Assembly (NCBI GenBank): GCA_965208385.1
Contig: CBDBOO010000093.1
Span: forward strand, 62,001 to 126,000
DNA: 64,000 bases
Direction: 5' to 3'
Source of the DNA: Endozoicomonas sp965208385
GTDB taxonomy: Bacteria > Pseudomonadota > Gammaproteobacteria > Pseudomonadales > Endozoicomonadaceae
Shown one piece after another: positions 18,112 to 28,053 of the stretch. The notes under the pieces are model-generated. The model was not told the origin of the DNA. It worked only from the letters and a program-made list of their open reading frames with translations, and did no database searches. Each line of letters starts with the position of its first letter. The first letter of the stretch is position 1. The translations under genes and the position numbers were made by a program.

Positions 18112-18158
18112 TCCGATTATTTGGCTATTGAATACTGCGACTTATCATACCTTCGTCT

Positions 18159-18390
18159 GGCTATGTTCCCGCCAATAGTTGTATTGCTTACTCCCTATGT
18201 TTACAGGGCTACAGACGTGCCTTATAAAGTAGAGATATGACTAAATCTTGTATATTGCATTTGTTTATTGCCCAAAGAACAGCGATTTGTTCTGGGATAC
18301 CTTCCTATCTCATGAATAGCCATATGTGGAGCAGGAAAATAAAGTTTTTATAGGACTTGAGTGCTCCCAACTATTGACGGGAACATAGCC
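18159..18390 (+). mobile_element. 232-bp MITE, copy a
   Basis: Ends GGCTATGTTCCCG... and ...CGGGAACATAGCC with a 9-bp duplication CCTTCGTCT (18150-18158, 18391-18399). It matches the other three copies over its whole length. It lies in the spacer between the binding-protein and VOC genes and damages no gene. Confidence 0.95.
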
Positions 18391-18488
18391 CCTTCGTCTG
18401 CTGTTGAACTTTTGTGTATTATTAATCTATGGTCGTATAAGGTTAGTTGCGATACTCTTTAAATTCTTGCATTTGTGGAGAGTTAGAA

Positions 18489-18875
18489 GTGACGGATTTT
18501 AATTCCCAGAGTAACCGGGTTGTCTGGTTTGATTTACCAGTGGCCAATCTTGAAAGAGCGGCTGAATTTTATCGGCAGGTACTTGCGATCGATGTGACCA
18601 TAGAAACCTTCGATGAATTTACATTTGCTGTGCTCGCGCATGATGATGGAAATGGAGGTTGCCTTGTTAAAGATAAGTCTGCCATCAGTTCATCCCAGGG
18701 TATTCTGGTGTATATGAATGTTGATGGCAGGATCAGGAATGCCGTCGCGAAAGTGCGAGAGGCGGGTGGGGATGTTGAGCAGGAAGTTCATAATATAGGG
18801 CCTCATGGTTACAGGGCTATTATTCATGACAGTGAAGGCAATCGAATTGCTTTACATTCAAACAGCGATGATTGA
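18489..18875 (+). CDS. VOC (glyoxalase/bleomycin-resistance type) protein
   Basis: A 128-residue protein of the vicinal oxygen chelate fold: VVWFDLPVANLERAAEFYRQVL at the start and the closing GYRAIIHDSEGNRIALHS, which holds the usual metal-site Glu. I choose the GTG at 18489, preceded by GGAGAGTTAGAA. Substrate unknown; small VOC proteins of this type are often annotated as glyoxalase-like. Confidence 0.82.
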   Translation: MTDFNSQSNRVVWFDLPVANLERAAEFYRQVLAIDVTIETFDEFTFAVLAHDDGNGGCLVKDKSAISSSQGILVYMNVDGRIRNAVAKVREAGGDVEQEVHNIGPHGYRAIIHDSEGNRIALHSNSDD

Positions 18876-18907
18876 TGAAAGACTGCCTGTTGTAAAAAAT
18901 CAGAAGA

Positions 18908-18940
18908 TTGACTGCAATAGAATGTTGTAATTGCAGTCAA
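18908..18940 (+). terminator. Hairpin terminator between VOC and gsk genes
   Basis: TTGACTGCAAT pairs perfectly with ATTGCAGTCAA around an 11-base loop. It lies between convergent genes, so it can serve both strands; neither side has a strong U-tract. Its loop and right arm contain ATGTTGTAATTG, the same 12 bases as the Ter-like site at 13216. Confidence 0.55.
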
Positions 18941-18951
18941 AACAGTACGAA

Positions 18952-20385
18952 TCACTGATCCCAGTATCCTTCCTCCAGGCTTATTTCCCTTTCCGGCAGT
19001 GCACGTGATAATCGGGGGGAACTCTGTGCAAGTACTTCAAAGCTCACTCTATTGGCATATTTGCAGACTTGTGCAAAAGATGAATAGGTCAGCCAGGGTT
19101 TTTGATGCTTACTGGATGTGGGCAATAATGAACGATGAAAATGATTGGCCGCAAGATCATGTAACAAGGCTGCAAGGGCACCATCGCCGGCACCATTGGT
19201 ATTTTTAATTTTCTCCGGACCACCCATATACGGGTTAATATGCGCACAAAAAGTACCAAAATAAGCCTAATTTCCTGTACTTCTCAAAAATTCAGTTTTT
19301 AAAGCTAGCTTTTTGAATATGCAACAGGATTGGTGTTTGTCAAATGAGATCGCCCTGACCCATATACGGGTTAATATGCGAAAACACTTTTTTGGGTTGT
19401 GAGCAATCTTTTTTTCTCAGTGGTCTGCTGAATTCAAAATGGTTGAAATCACTGATTCCTGCAGACCGTATGGGGTTGTCAGTTTTTCGTGCCAGATCTT
19501 TTTCGGTATAGCCGCTGAGATAAAGACCATCAGATCCTGCTGTCAGTAAAACCATATCCGTGTACTCGAGCGCTTTATCGGACGCGAGCAACGGATCGCT
19601 CAAGTCGGTCAGGGCTTCAGCTTCTTCTTCGTTCATGGCGATAACTGTGACATAACGTTTGATGAAATCAATCAGCCTTTCTCTGATAGCACTGACTAAT
19701 CCACGGGTACCCAGAATGAGGATCACAGGAATATCATTTGATCGGGCCAGATCAGCTGCCATCATGGTTGCTTTATAAATAGGTAAATCCGTATCGCCCA
19801 GTGTATAGGCACAGAGTACCAGGGCTGATGATTCTTCAATAACTGAACTGCGAATGAACTCAGGTTCCAGATTATTCATCAACCCCGGGCTGATTCCAAA
19901 GGTTCTTTCACCATCTTCAGTGATCAGGGTGAAGCAGCGGCCTATGGGCCGTCAACAGGCTGAAGGAAAGTCAGATCCACTTTACTGCTGGTGTTGCATA
20001 AATAGCGATATGCGTAATCACCCACCTGAATATTCTCGCTCATAACACCAAATTGTACTGAGCGATCGTCTGCCAGAATAGAGTAATTGTGAAGGGTATT
20101 GCCGATGGTTCCGCCAGCGTACTGTTCATTAATGGAGTTTCGTGCTTTCAGGAATTGGTAGAGTCGGTCAGCAGTGTTCCTATCAATCCACTGTGAAGCG
20201 CCTTTCTCAAGACCAAACTCTTGCAGGGTTGCTTCTTCTACCTGAGCGAGTATATCGACCAGATTCTGGTCTATACCGCAAACCGATGTGTTCACATGGC
20301 CAAATTCTGAGCTCTCTTTGTCGAACCGGTTATTGGTATTGACGGGAAAGTAATGCTTTATCTTGCGCCGGCCGGGGAATTTCAT
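18952..20385 (-). pseudogene. gsk: Inosine-guanosine kinase, broken by frameshift and MITE
   Basis: Three fragments line up along E. coli Gsk in order. N-terminal (20385-19942): MKFPGRRKIKHYFPVN, then AGGTIGNTLHNYSILADDRS. Middle (up to about 19381): AMNEEEAEALTDLSDPLL, ending KKVFSHINPYMG. C-terminal (19227-18952): GGPEKIKNTNGAGDGALAAL (the catalytic-base GAGD motif), ending LEEGYWDQ. One base is missing after VDGP (about 19943), and a 113-bp piece of the 164-bp MITE family, flanked by a 23-bp duplication, splits the C-terminal part. The PfkB-family enzyme salvages inosine and guanosine to the monophosphates; that activity should be lost from this locus. Confidence 0.93.
19245..19357 (+). 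mobile_element. Shortened 164-type MITE (113 bp) with 23-bp duplication
   Basis: The right end CAAATGAGATCGCCCTG is intact, but about 50 bases at the left, including the left inverted repeat, are missing relative to the full element at 47120-47283. The flanks are a perfect 23-bp direct repeat (19222-19244 and 19358-19380), much longer than the 10-bp duplication of the full copy. This suggests an abnormal one-ended insertion or a later rearrangement. Confidence 0.88.
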
Positions 20386-20670
20386 GGTTTTGAATATACT
20401 GATGCAACTTCGGGGGCTGCGGATTATTAATGAAAAAGGAATTGATTGCCAGTCAGGTGGACAATCGTTGGCTTATTCAGGAAGGAAAAGAGCCGACATG
20501 TAATATACCCAGGCAGGTGGACGGTTGTTTTCATACCTGGAGGGCCTGAGATCCCCCGTTTAGGGTTGTTTAGGATTAGAAATACTCATCCGCTGGGGTT
20601 ATGCCATTATAAGAGGCATAATCAATTGATTATTCATTGGCTCGTGATCAAACAGATATGGATAATATTT

Positions 20671-23547
20671 ATGTTGAATAAGATGATGTTGCTGGTTTCC
20701 GGAGTTTTGGCCATGGTGTTAACAGGTGGGTGTACAGTGCTTGATGAAAAGGAGCCGGGAAACAGTTCAACTATTGTTGTAAAGAGCCCGGCTGATGACC
20801 GGGACTATCGATATCTGACGCTGGAGAATGGACTAAAGGTTCTGCTTATTTCTGATCCGGACACGGATAAGGAAGCTGCGGCTGTTGATGTTAATGTTGG
20901 CAGTTTTAAAGATCCGGATCATCGTCTTGGTTTGGCCCATTTTCTGGAGCATATGTTGTTCATGGGGACTGAAAAGTACCCGGATGTTGAAAGTTATGGC
21001 GAATTCATAAGAGCCAATGGCGGCAATACCAACGCTTACACCACAGATCTTCGAACCAATTATTATTTTGATATCAATTCCGGCCATCTTGAGCAGGGTC
21101 TTGATCGCCTGGCGCAGTTTTTTGTTTCTCCAAAACTTGATCCGGTTTATGTTGATCGGGAACGCAATGCTGTGGATTCGGAATACAAGCTGCATGCCCG
21201 TGAAGACAGCTGGCGCCTTTCTACTGCATCGGATGCCCTATCCAATCCTGAACATCCCAAAAGCCGTTTCACTATTGGCAGTCTGGAGACCCTGAGCAGT
21301 GATGGAGGCAAACTCTGGCAAGATCTGAAGTCTTTCTATGATCGCTATTATCTTGCTTCGAATATGGGACTGGTGGTCTACGGGAAGGAGCCTCTTGATA
21401 CACTGGAGTCCTGGGTGAATAATTCCTTTTCGGCGGTCAGAAAAGGTCGTAAACCGGATGTCAGTATTGGCAAAAAACCTTATGGCGATAGCGAACTGGG
21501 TGTCAGGATCAATCTTGTTCCATTAAAGGATACCCGTGTTTTATCACTGAAGTTCCCCATGGAAAGTGTTTTTCCCTATTACAGAAAAAAACCCCTCAAC
21601 TATCTGGCAAGAGTGATTGGCTACGAGGGTAAGGGGAGTTTGCACAGTTTATTGAAAGAGCAGGGGCTGATTGATTCACTGGGTGCATACAATATGGACT
21701 TGCCCAATGAATACAGTGAATTCATCATCCGTATGGAATTAACCCGGGACGGGCTTGAAAGAGTTGATGAAATCACCGCCCTGGTTTTTGATTATCTCGA
21801 TCTGGTTCGTCGTGAAGGTATACAGCAGAGATTATTCAACGAGAGTAAGCGGGTAGGGGAGCTGGATTTCAGATTTCAGGAAGACAGAAATCCGCAACAG
21901 ACGGTTTCAAGGCTTGCTTCCCAAATGCACGTGTTGCCTCCGGAAAACCTGCTGAATGTTCATTACCTTTTTGAAACCTACGATCCGCAGTTGATTCGTC
22001 GCTTAATGAATGAAATGACCCCTGAGAATATGAGGCAGATTGTTATCGCCAAAAATTTGCCCACGGATCAGATTGAACCCTACTTTAATACACATTTCAG
22101 TATTCAACCCCTGCCTCCAGGGCTTGTATCCAGACTGAATCAGCCGGTGTCTCACAAGTACTTAACAATACCGGCCGCTAATGAATTTATTACAACGGAT
22201 CTAGAGCTGCGTAGCAGTGATGAAAAGATAGAGCCGCTGGTGATTCTTGAACGTGATGGCTTGAAAGTATGGAATCTGACCGATACCAGTTTTGGCATGC
22301 CAAGGGCCAGTATTCGGGTAATGCTTTCAACGCCAATGGCATCTTCCGTACCCGAAAACAACGTCAATCTTCAGCTCTATCGGTCTTTGTTGTCCCGGAG
22401 CCTTAATGAATACGGCTATCCCGCCAAAGAAGCCGGACTGAATTATGGTATCTCTGCCGGGCGCAGGGGGTTGATGCTGAGTCTGGCTGGGTATCAGGAT
22501 AAACAGCTATTACTGCTGGAGGATATTCTAAAAGCCATTGAAAGCTTTAAGCCGGATCAGGAAGCCTTTGAGCAGGAAAAAGCATTACTGGTCAGAAGGC
22601 TGAAAAATAAGGCCTTTCTGCCACCTTATCGATTGGCTTTGGACGCTGTGAATCAGATAACGTATACAGGTTATCCTTCAGATCAGATGTTGCTTAAGGA
22701 GGCGGAAGCATCGAGTTTTGAAGGTTTGATCAGGTACGCCAGAGAATTCTACAGTAAAATCAATGTGGAAATGTTTGTCTACGGTAATCACAGTAGAAGA
22801 GAGACACTGGCGTTAGCTGGAGTGGTTGAGAAAACCTTGCTGAATGATGTCAATCGTGGCCCGAGATTTGATGAATCATTCCATTTACTGGCTGAAACGG
22901 ATCGGGTGTTTGAAATGGAAATCAAGCACGATGACTCTGTCTTTGTTTCTTATTATCAGCTGCCGCAGACGACAAATCGTGAACGGGCAATCTACGCAGT
23001 GTTAGCCAGATTGTTATCGACGCCTTTTTACAGCAGTCTTCGTACCGAACAGCAACTTGGCTACGCAGTCTTTGCCGGTGCCAGGCCAGTGGAGAAGCAT
23101 CCAGGCGTTATGTTTGTTGTGCAGTCTCCAGTGCTGGACCCCGTTGGAATTGAGCAGAGAGTAGACGTGTTTCTGGGCGAACAGGTTCAGCGATTTAAAG
23201 GATTGAGTGAAGATGAGCTTGATCAGTATCGTGAGGGTTTGATTGGCGATCTCATGACAAAAGACGCCAATATGGATGAGCGTGCAGCACGGTTCTGGCA
23301 GGGAATTTCAACCAGAGAGCTGGATTTTGACAACTATGTCAAAATTGCCGAAGAAGCCCGCCGTATTACTGTGAGAGATATCCAGATCGGACTCGATACT
23401 CTTCTTAAGAATCGGGGGAAACTGGTGGTTCGTTCTGTTGGCGATTCCCATCAGCATGCTATCGAAAAAGATTCTATGGAAAAAGACTCAAAGCGAAAAA
23501 TATGCAAGTCTATAGAATGCTTTGACAATCTCCCCCTTAATGAATAA
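20671..23547 (+). CDS. ptrA: M16 zinc metalloprotease, pitrilysin/insulinase type
   Basis: A 958-residue protein starting at the ATG at 20671. The N-terminal signal VLAMVLTGGC looks like a lipoprotein signal. The inverted zinc motif HFLEH (HXXEH, about residue 90) in GLAHFLEHMLFMGTEKYP is the M16 active site, and the downstream Glu lies in RNAVDSEYKLH. The C-terminal inactive domain has LRTEQQLGYAVFAGARP. It matches E. coli protease III (PtrA, 962 aa) in length and order, and degrades small peptides in the periplasm. A strong terminator follows. The open frame extends upstream to 20446, but that part has no homologous pattern. Confidence 0.9.
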   Translation: MLNKMMLLVSGVLAMVLTGGCTVLDEKEPGNSSTIVVKSPADDRDYRYLTLENGLKVLLISDPDTDKEAAAVDVNVGSFKDPDHRLGLAHFLEHMLFMGTEKYPDVESYGEFIRANGGNTNAYTTDLRTNYYFDINSGHLEQGLDRLAQFFVSPKLDPVYVDRERNAVDSEYKLHAREDSWRLSTASDALSNPEHPKSRFTIGSLETLSSDGGKLWQDLKSFYDRYYLASNMGLVVYGKEPLDTLESWVNNSFSAVRKGRKPDVSIGKKPYGDSELGVRINLVPLKDTRVLSLKFPMESVFPYYRKKPLNYLARVIGYEGKGSLHSLLKEQGLIDSLGAYNMDLPNEYSEFIIRMELTRDGLERVDEITALVFDYLDLVRREGIQQRLFNESKRVGELDFRFQEDRNPQQTVSRLASQMHVLPPENLLNVHYLFETYDPQLIRRLMNEMTPENMRQIVIAKNLPTDQIEPYFNTHFSIQPLPPGLVSRLNQPVSHKYLTIPAANEFITTDLELRSSDEKIEPLVILERDGLKVWNLTDTSFGMPRASIRVMLSTPMASSVPENNVNLQLYRSLLSRSLNEYGYPAKEAGLNYGISAGRRGLMLSLAGYQDKQLLLLEDILKAIESFKPDQEAFEQEKALLVRRLKNKAFLPPYRLALDAVNQITYTGYPSDQMLLKEAEASSFEGLIRYAREFYSKINVEMFVYGNHSRRETLALAGVVEKTLLNDVNRGPRFDESFHLLAETDRVFEMEIKHDDSVFVSYYQLPQTTNRERAIYAVLARLLSTPFYSSLRTEQQLGYAVFAGARPVEKHPGVMFVVQSPVLDPVGIEQRVDVFLGEQVQRFKGLSEDELDQYREGLIGDLMTKDANMDERAARFWQGISTRELDFDNYVKIAEEARRITVRDIQIGLDTLLKNRGKLVVRSVGDSHQHAIEKDSMEKDSKRKICKSIECFDNLPLNE

Positions 23548-23573
23548 CGAATAGTACTGATAGCTGAATTTAA

Positions 23574-23608
23574 GCCGTTCTGATGATTCTATAGAACGGT
23601 TTTTTTAG
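23574..23608 (+). terminator. Rho-independent terminator after ptrA
   Basis: CCGTTCT pairs with AGAACGG around an 11-base loop, followed directly by seven T. It is a clear intrinsic terminator 27 bases after the ptrA stop. Confidence 0.88.
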
Positions 23609-23751
23609 TTATGGCTGTTCAGAATCGGAAGAAGTGAGTCCCGGTGGTCGAGCAAACTTATACGGATATTAACAAACATTTTCATCAATGATCAGGAATG
23701 TTTGCTATTAGTTAGTGCCATAGCTTTTAGTAATCTTTCTCCGGTGTATTG

Positions 23752-25044
23752 ATGGAAATGACATTACAACAACTGACAGGTGGTAAATCGACACAGAGAG
23801 CCACGTTATTCTGGCTCACACTGCTCTGCAGTATCCTGGTGATTGCCGGCTGTCTCGGTCGCTTGCCGTCAGGAATGGCCGGGCAACTACCCTTTGTTAT
23901 GGCGCTTGGCGGTGTGCTGAATGCCCTTGGTGAGCGGCTTGGGGTTGTCAGGGAGTATTTGGGTGGAGGTCCGGTATTGGTAATCTTCGGCTCAAGTTTT
24001 ATGGTTGCCATGGGAATAATTCCTGTTGAAGTAACGGGTGATGTGAGTAAATTCATAAAAGATGATGGTTTCCTCAGTTTTTATATCTCTGCCCTGATTA
24101 CAGGCAGTCTTTTGGGGATGGATCGCAAATTACTGTTGAAATCAGCTATTTGGTATTTGCCGGTAATTCTGGGTGGTGTGATTTTTGCGCTGTTGCTGAC
24201 CGGGTTGATCGGGTTTCTGCTGGGTGAAGGATTCCTCGAATCAGTATTCTATATTGCCCTGCCTATTATGGGAGGGGGAATGGGAGCAGGCGCTCTGCCA
24301 CTGGCGGAAATATTTGCCAATATTCTTGATACCAATGCCGCTGATGTCCTCTCCAGAATGGTTCCGGCGGTGATTCTGGGTAATCTGGTGGCAATTATTG
24401 CTGCCGGGTTACTGGAAAAGCTGGGAAAGGTTCGGCCTGAGCTGAGTGGTGACGGCAAGCTCATGAAAAGTCAGGTTCAGTTGAAAGGTATAGAAGAGAC
24501 TGTGGAATCTATACCTGACCTTGCCAAAATGGGAACGGGGTTGTTTGTGGCAACCGGTTTGTATGTCATTGGTTATATCTTGAACCAGTTTATTGCATTG
24601 CACCCTTATGCACTTATGATTCTCTGCGTAGGAGTGATAAAAGCGCTGGGTGTTATGCCTGACCGTTTCGAGCAGGGTGCAGCACTCTGGGGTGACTTTG
24701 TTGTGATTTCGCTGACTCCGGCACTACTGGCTTGCATAGGTATCGGCTTTACCAAGTTGCATCTTGTCACTGAAGTTATTTCAATTCAGTATCTTGTGCT
24801 GGTAGTGGCCACAGTGGTGGGCGCTATTTTGGGCACGGCCATTGTCGGCCGATTACTGGGGTTTTACGCAATAGAAGCTTCAATTACAGCGGGTTTGTGT
24901 ATGGCAAATATGGGAGGTACAGGCGATGTGGCTGTTCTTTCTGCCAGTAGAAGGATGAATCTGATGCCGTTTGCCCAGGTGTCATCAAGAATTGGTGGTG
25001 CGATGGTTTTACTGATGGCCACAGGTTTGCTGGGTTTGTTCTAG
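23752..25044 (+). CDS. 2-hydroxycarboxylate (citrate/malate) sodium symporter
   Basis: A 430-residue membrane protein of the 2HCT family (CitS, MaeN, CimH): 10-12 hydrophobic segments and the two family re-entrant loops, PIMGGGMGAGALPLAEI (about residue 180) and CMANMGGTGDVAVLSASRRMN (about residue 385). The family couples uptake of citrate or malate to Na+ or H+. The specific substrate cannot be told. I use the ATG at 23752 (a TTG precedes it). The gene stands alone after a terminator; no citrate lyase genes or sensor are near. Confidence 0.88.
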   Translation: MEMTLQQLTGGKSTQRATLFWLTLLCSILVIAGCLGRLPSGMAGQLPFVMALGGVLNALGERLGVVREYLGGGPVLVIFGSSFMVAMGIIPVEVTGDVSKFIKDDGFLSFYISALITGSLLGMDRKLLLKSAIWYLPVILGGVIFALLLTGLIGFLLGEGFLESVFYIALPIMGGGMGAGALPLAEIFANILDTNAADVLSRMVPAVILGNLVAIIAAGLLEKLGKVRPELSGDGKLMKSQVQLKGIEETVESIPDLAKMGTGLFVATGLYVIGYILNQFIALHPYALMILCVGVIKALGVMPDRFEQGAALWGDFVVISLTPALLACIGIGFTKLHLVTEVISIQYLVLVVATVVGAILGTAIVGRLLGFYAIEASITAGLCMANMGGTGDVAVLSASRRMNLMPFAQVSSRIGGAMVLLMATGLLGLF

Positions 25045-25388
25045 CTGTATTGCCAAAGGGCAGAGAAACCCAGTCTCATGCATTAGCTCAGGCAATATTT
25101 GCGAATGGTTAAATCAGTTTTACCGTCGAGCCAAAAGTGTTGTCTGCTATCGTTCAGTCCAATCACTGAACTATTACAAGCTTTCGATGTTGTTTGTATA
25201 CAAAGCATATCTGGAAATAACGGGCGCTATAACCTCTTGCCGTCTATAGGGACTCGAGCTACTTTGGATATAGTGAAGTGTCTGATTTTTATTGGCAGGG
25301 GTAGCTGATCTTTTTCTGAACGGTATACTGGAAGTGGAAAAAAACAATATTCTAATGACGATGACAATAAAAACAACAGGTCAAGAGT
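25045..25388. other. 344-base spacer before alkB
   Basis: I see no RNA gene, no strong hairpin and no convincing ORF here; the 69-residue frame inside does not resemble any protein. The alkB promoter must lie in it, but no clear -35/-10 pair stands out. Confidence 0.4.
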
Positions 25389-26582
25389 ATGACAATTTAT
25401 CGCGTCGATGTGCCTGGAAAAGGAACATTCACCTATAAAGATGGTAAACGAAAACGTTGGTTGTCGTCTGTTACCAATCCATTGATTCCTCTGATTGGTA
25501 TCTTACTACACAGTGTCACAGACAACGAGCTCTGGCTGGCCTTCCCTTTGTTTCTGGCCTACGGAATGGGGCCCGTTATGGACTGGTTGCTGGGAGAAGA
25601 TAAAAACAACCCACCAGAAGAAATAGTGCCCCAGCTTGAAGCTGATCATTATTATCGCTGGTTAACTTACGTCATTGTTCCCCTTCATTTTGTGACATTA
25701 ATCACCTGCGCCTGGTGGGTGGCCAGTCAGAGTTTGAGTCTGACCGGATATCTTTCACTGGCAATGGTGGCTGGATTAGGCAGTGGTCTGGGTATTAATA
25801 CCGGACACGAACTGGGTCACAAAAAGGCAAAGCTTGAACAATGGCTGGCGAAGCTGGTTCTTGCAGTGCCTGCCTACGGACACTTTATGGTTGAGCATAA
25901 TCGTGGTCATCATGTTCATGTGGCGACACCGGAAGATTCAGCCAGTGCGCGGATGGGTGAGAGTATTTACCGGTTTGCCCTCAGGGAAATACCCGGCTGC
26001 TTCAAAAGAGGCTGGCAACTGGAGTGCAGTCGCCTGAAAAAAGAAGGGCTAGCCGTCTGGAGTCAGCATAATGAAATTCTTCAATCATTTTCAATTACTA
26101 TTGTCCTGCAGCTCAGTCTGTTGGTGGCTTTTGGCTGGATTCTGATTCCTTTTCTGATTATTCATAATGTGTTGGCCTGGTGGCAGCTGACCAGTGCCAA
26201 TTATGTGGAGCATTATGGTCTACTGCGAAAACGGCTTGATTCTGGTCGGTATGAACGATGTCAGCCTCATCATTCCTGGAACAGTAATCATATTTATTCA
26301 AACCTGAAGCTGTTCCACCTTGAGCGTCATTCGGATCATCATGCCAACCCGACCCGGCGATATCAGTCTCTGCGTCATTTCGACGATGTACCAAGGCTTC
26401 CCAGCGGCTACTATGCCATGTTTCTACTGGCTTATGTGCCACCACTCTGGTTCAGAATGATGGATCCGATATTGATGAACCTGAAAAATGTTGATGGCAA
26501 GCTTGAAAATGTGAATGTTGATCCAATATCCAGGGAAATGCTTCTAAGGAAATACGGATCGTCTGAAAAGTGCAGCGTTTAA
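25389..26582 (+). CDS. alkB: Alkane 1-monooxygenase
   Basis: A 397-residue integral-membrane diiron hydroxylase that oxidises the end carbon of n-alkanes to primary alcohols with rubredoxin as electron donor. All histidine boxes are present: NTGHELGHKK, EHNRGHHVHVATPEDSASAR, the AlkB-specific NYVEHYGLLR and LFHLERHSDHHANPTRRYQ. About six transmembrane segments surround them. No rubredoxin gene is adjacent. An enoyl-CoA hydratase/isomerase gene follows on the same strand, so alkane oxidation and fatty-acid breakdown may be linked, although the spacing (about 130 bases) does not prove an operon. Confidence 0.95.
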   Translation: MTIYRVDVPGKGTFTYKDGKRKRWLSSVTNPLIPLIGILLHSVTDNELWLAFPLFLAYGMGPVMDWLLGEDKNNPPEEIVPQLEADHYYRWLTYVIVPLHFVTLITCAWWVASQSLSLTGYLSLAMVAGLGSGLGINTGHELGHKKAKLEQWLAKLVLAVPAYGHFMVEHNRGHHVHVATPEDSASARMGESIYRFALREIPGCFKRGWQLECSRLKKEGLAVWSQHNEILQSFSITIVLQLSLLVAFGWILIPFLIIHNVLAWWQLTSANYVEHYGLLRKRLDSGRYERCQPHHSWNSNHIYSNLKLFHLERHSDHHANPTRRYQSLRHFDDVPRLPSGYYAMFLLAYVPPLWFRMMDPILMNLKNVDGKLENVNVDPISREMLLRKYGSSEKCSV

Positions 26583-26710
26583 GCCCGGAGAGCTGAATTC
26601 ATGTTTGAAAATGATTGCTTTGTCTCTTATCCTGAGGCAGCTCGTCCCAGCTTGCCAAAAGCGGGCCTGTGCCGGTGTTTTGCCGGCCCCATGAAGGAAG
26701 GGGTACTCTG

Positions 26711-27814
26711 ATGACCGAAATGGTCCTGTTTTCTGAACTGGCTACCAATAAAAGCCAGAAAATTGGTGTTATAACCCTTAACGCCGAGAAGTCTCTCAAT
26801 GCATTGAATCAGTCTATGGTCGATCAGCTGTTTGACCAGCTACAGATCTGGCAGTCTGATAATGACATTGTCTGTGTATTCATGCAGGGCAGTGGTGAAA
26901 AAGCATTCTGTGCCGGAGGTGATGTTCGAGCATTACGTCAGGCGACTATTGACGGTGATCCTGATGCCGGGCGTCGTTTTTTCGAAAAAGAGTATCGCGT
27001 TGATTATCTGATTCATACTTATCCGAAGCCCATTATCTGCTGGGGTAATGGTATTGTAATGGGCGGTGGAATAGGCTTGATGTCTGGAGCTCATTTTCGT
27101 GTTGTAACCGATACATCCATGCTGGCCATGCCGGAAATCAGTATTGGTTTATACCCTGATGTTGGTGGGAGCTGGGAGCTGGGCCGTATGCCCGGTAATA
27201 TAGGGCTGTTCATGGCGTTAACAGGCTGTCGTTTGAATTCAGCTGATGCCATGTATTTGGGAATGGCCAATCGCTTTATCGATCATGCCTTTAGAAATAA
27301 TGTTCTTGAATCCCTGCAACAGGCTGACTGGGAATCTTCAGACAGTTACACAACGGTGTTTGATGTTGTTCAGCATTACGCAGATAGCAGTGCAGGCTGG
27401 CTGCCCTATTCAAAAATTCGCGAGCATCGTGACCAGATCAATAAACTGATGGATCAGTCTTCTCTGTCTTCTGTAATGAAAGCAATAGAGTCTCTGGAGA
27501 CAGGAGATGACTGGTTGCAGCGCGCACAAAAAACAGCACTGGCGGGTTCATCGTTTTCGGCTGCCATAGGATATGAACAACTCAAACGATCCAAACACAT
27601 GTCTTTGAAAGAGGTGTTTCTCAGCGAACTGATTGTTTCGTCAAACTGTATATCCAGGGGAGATTTCAAAGAAGGCGTTCGATCTTTACTGGTGGATAAA
27701 GATCGAAACCCTCAATGGCAGTTCAAATCAGTCAATGATGTCGATAGAGAAAGTCTGGAGAGGATGTTCGTTCCACCTTGGGGCGAGCAGGAACACCCAC
27801 TATCTGATATCTGA
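26711..27814 (+). CDS. Enoyl-CoA hydratase/isomerase, 3-hydroxyisobutyryl-CoA hydrolase type
   Basis: A 367-residue crotonase-fold protein. Key stretches: AFCAGGDVRALRQ (first oxyanion-hole region), GIVMGGGIGLMSGAHFRVVT (second) and MPEISIGLYPDVGGSWELGR, where E/D positions match those of hydroxyisobutyryl-CoA hydrolases. At 367 aa it is longer than plain enoyl-CoA hydratases (about 260) and fits the ECH_2 group used in valine breakdown. The ATG at 26711 follows GGAAGGGG. It is uncertain whether it works in valine or fatty-acid breakdown. Confidence 0.8.
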   Translation: MTEMVLFSELATNKSQKIGVITLNAEKSLNALNQSMVDQLFDQLQIWQSDNDIVCVFMQGSGEKAFCAGGDVRALRQATIDGDPDAGRRFFEKEYRVDYLIHTYPKPIICWGNGIVMGGGIGLMSGAHFRVVTDTSMLAMPEISIGLYPDVGGSWELGRMPGNIGLFMALTGCRLNSADAMYLGMANRFIDHAFRNNVLESLQQADWESSDSYTTVFDVVQHYADSSAGWLPYSKIREHRDQINKLMDQSSLSSVMKAIESLETGDDWLQRAQKTALAGSSFSAAIGYEQLKRSKHMSLKEVFLSELIVSSNCISRGDFKEGVRSLLVDKDRNPQWQFKSVNDVDRESLERMFVPPWGEQEHPLSDI

Positions 27815-27886
27815 TCTTCAGGTGTTAGGAGTAGTCTAAAAATAACGTCCTGATTTGCTGTAGGGTGTCATAAAGCATACCACTGT

Positions 27887-27991
27887 CGTAGGTTGGTGCA
27901 GAACGAAGTGAAGCCCAACATTGGCAGCAGAACGTGCTGACAGAATTGTTGGACTTCGTCCCTCAGCCCTCAGCCCTCAGCCCAACCTACG
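27887..27991. repeat. Extragenic palindromic element
   Basis: The ends CGTAGGTTGG and CCAACCTACG are perfect inverses; inside, GAAGTGAAGCCCAACA faces GTTGGACTTCGTCC, so nearly the whole 105 bases can fold. Inside the right arm CCTCAG is repeated (CCCTCAGCCCTCAGCCCTCAG). Similar GTAGGTTGGG-type palindromes occur between genes in many gammaproteobacteria. It lies between two convergent genes and may help end transcription. Confidence 0.75.
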
Positions 27992-28053
27992 CTAACAAGT
28001 CGATCTGTACGATGAAAATACGACACTTATTTTGAGACTATTCCTTAATGGAC

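Noticed and set aside
18908..18940. Second Ter-like site (ATGTTGTAATTG)
   Set aside because: It lies in a perfect hairpin between convergent genes, so the match is better explained as part of a terminator. Kept only as a supporting remark for the first site.
20446..20670. N-terminal extension of the M16 protease
   Set aside because: The upstream 75 codons do not resemble the family; the ATG at 20671 gives a signal peptide and a normal length.
25099..25308. 69-residue ORF in the spacer before alkB
   Set aside because: No ribosome-binding site, no protein-like composition and no recognisable motif.
27887..27991. Palindrome as a MITE with target duplication
   Set aside because: No duplication flanks it and no second copy is in the window. 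It is listed as a palindromic extragenic repeat.
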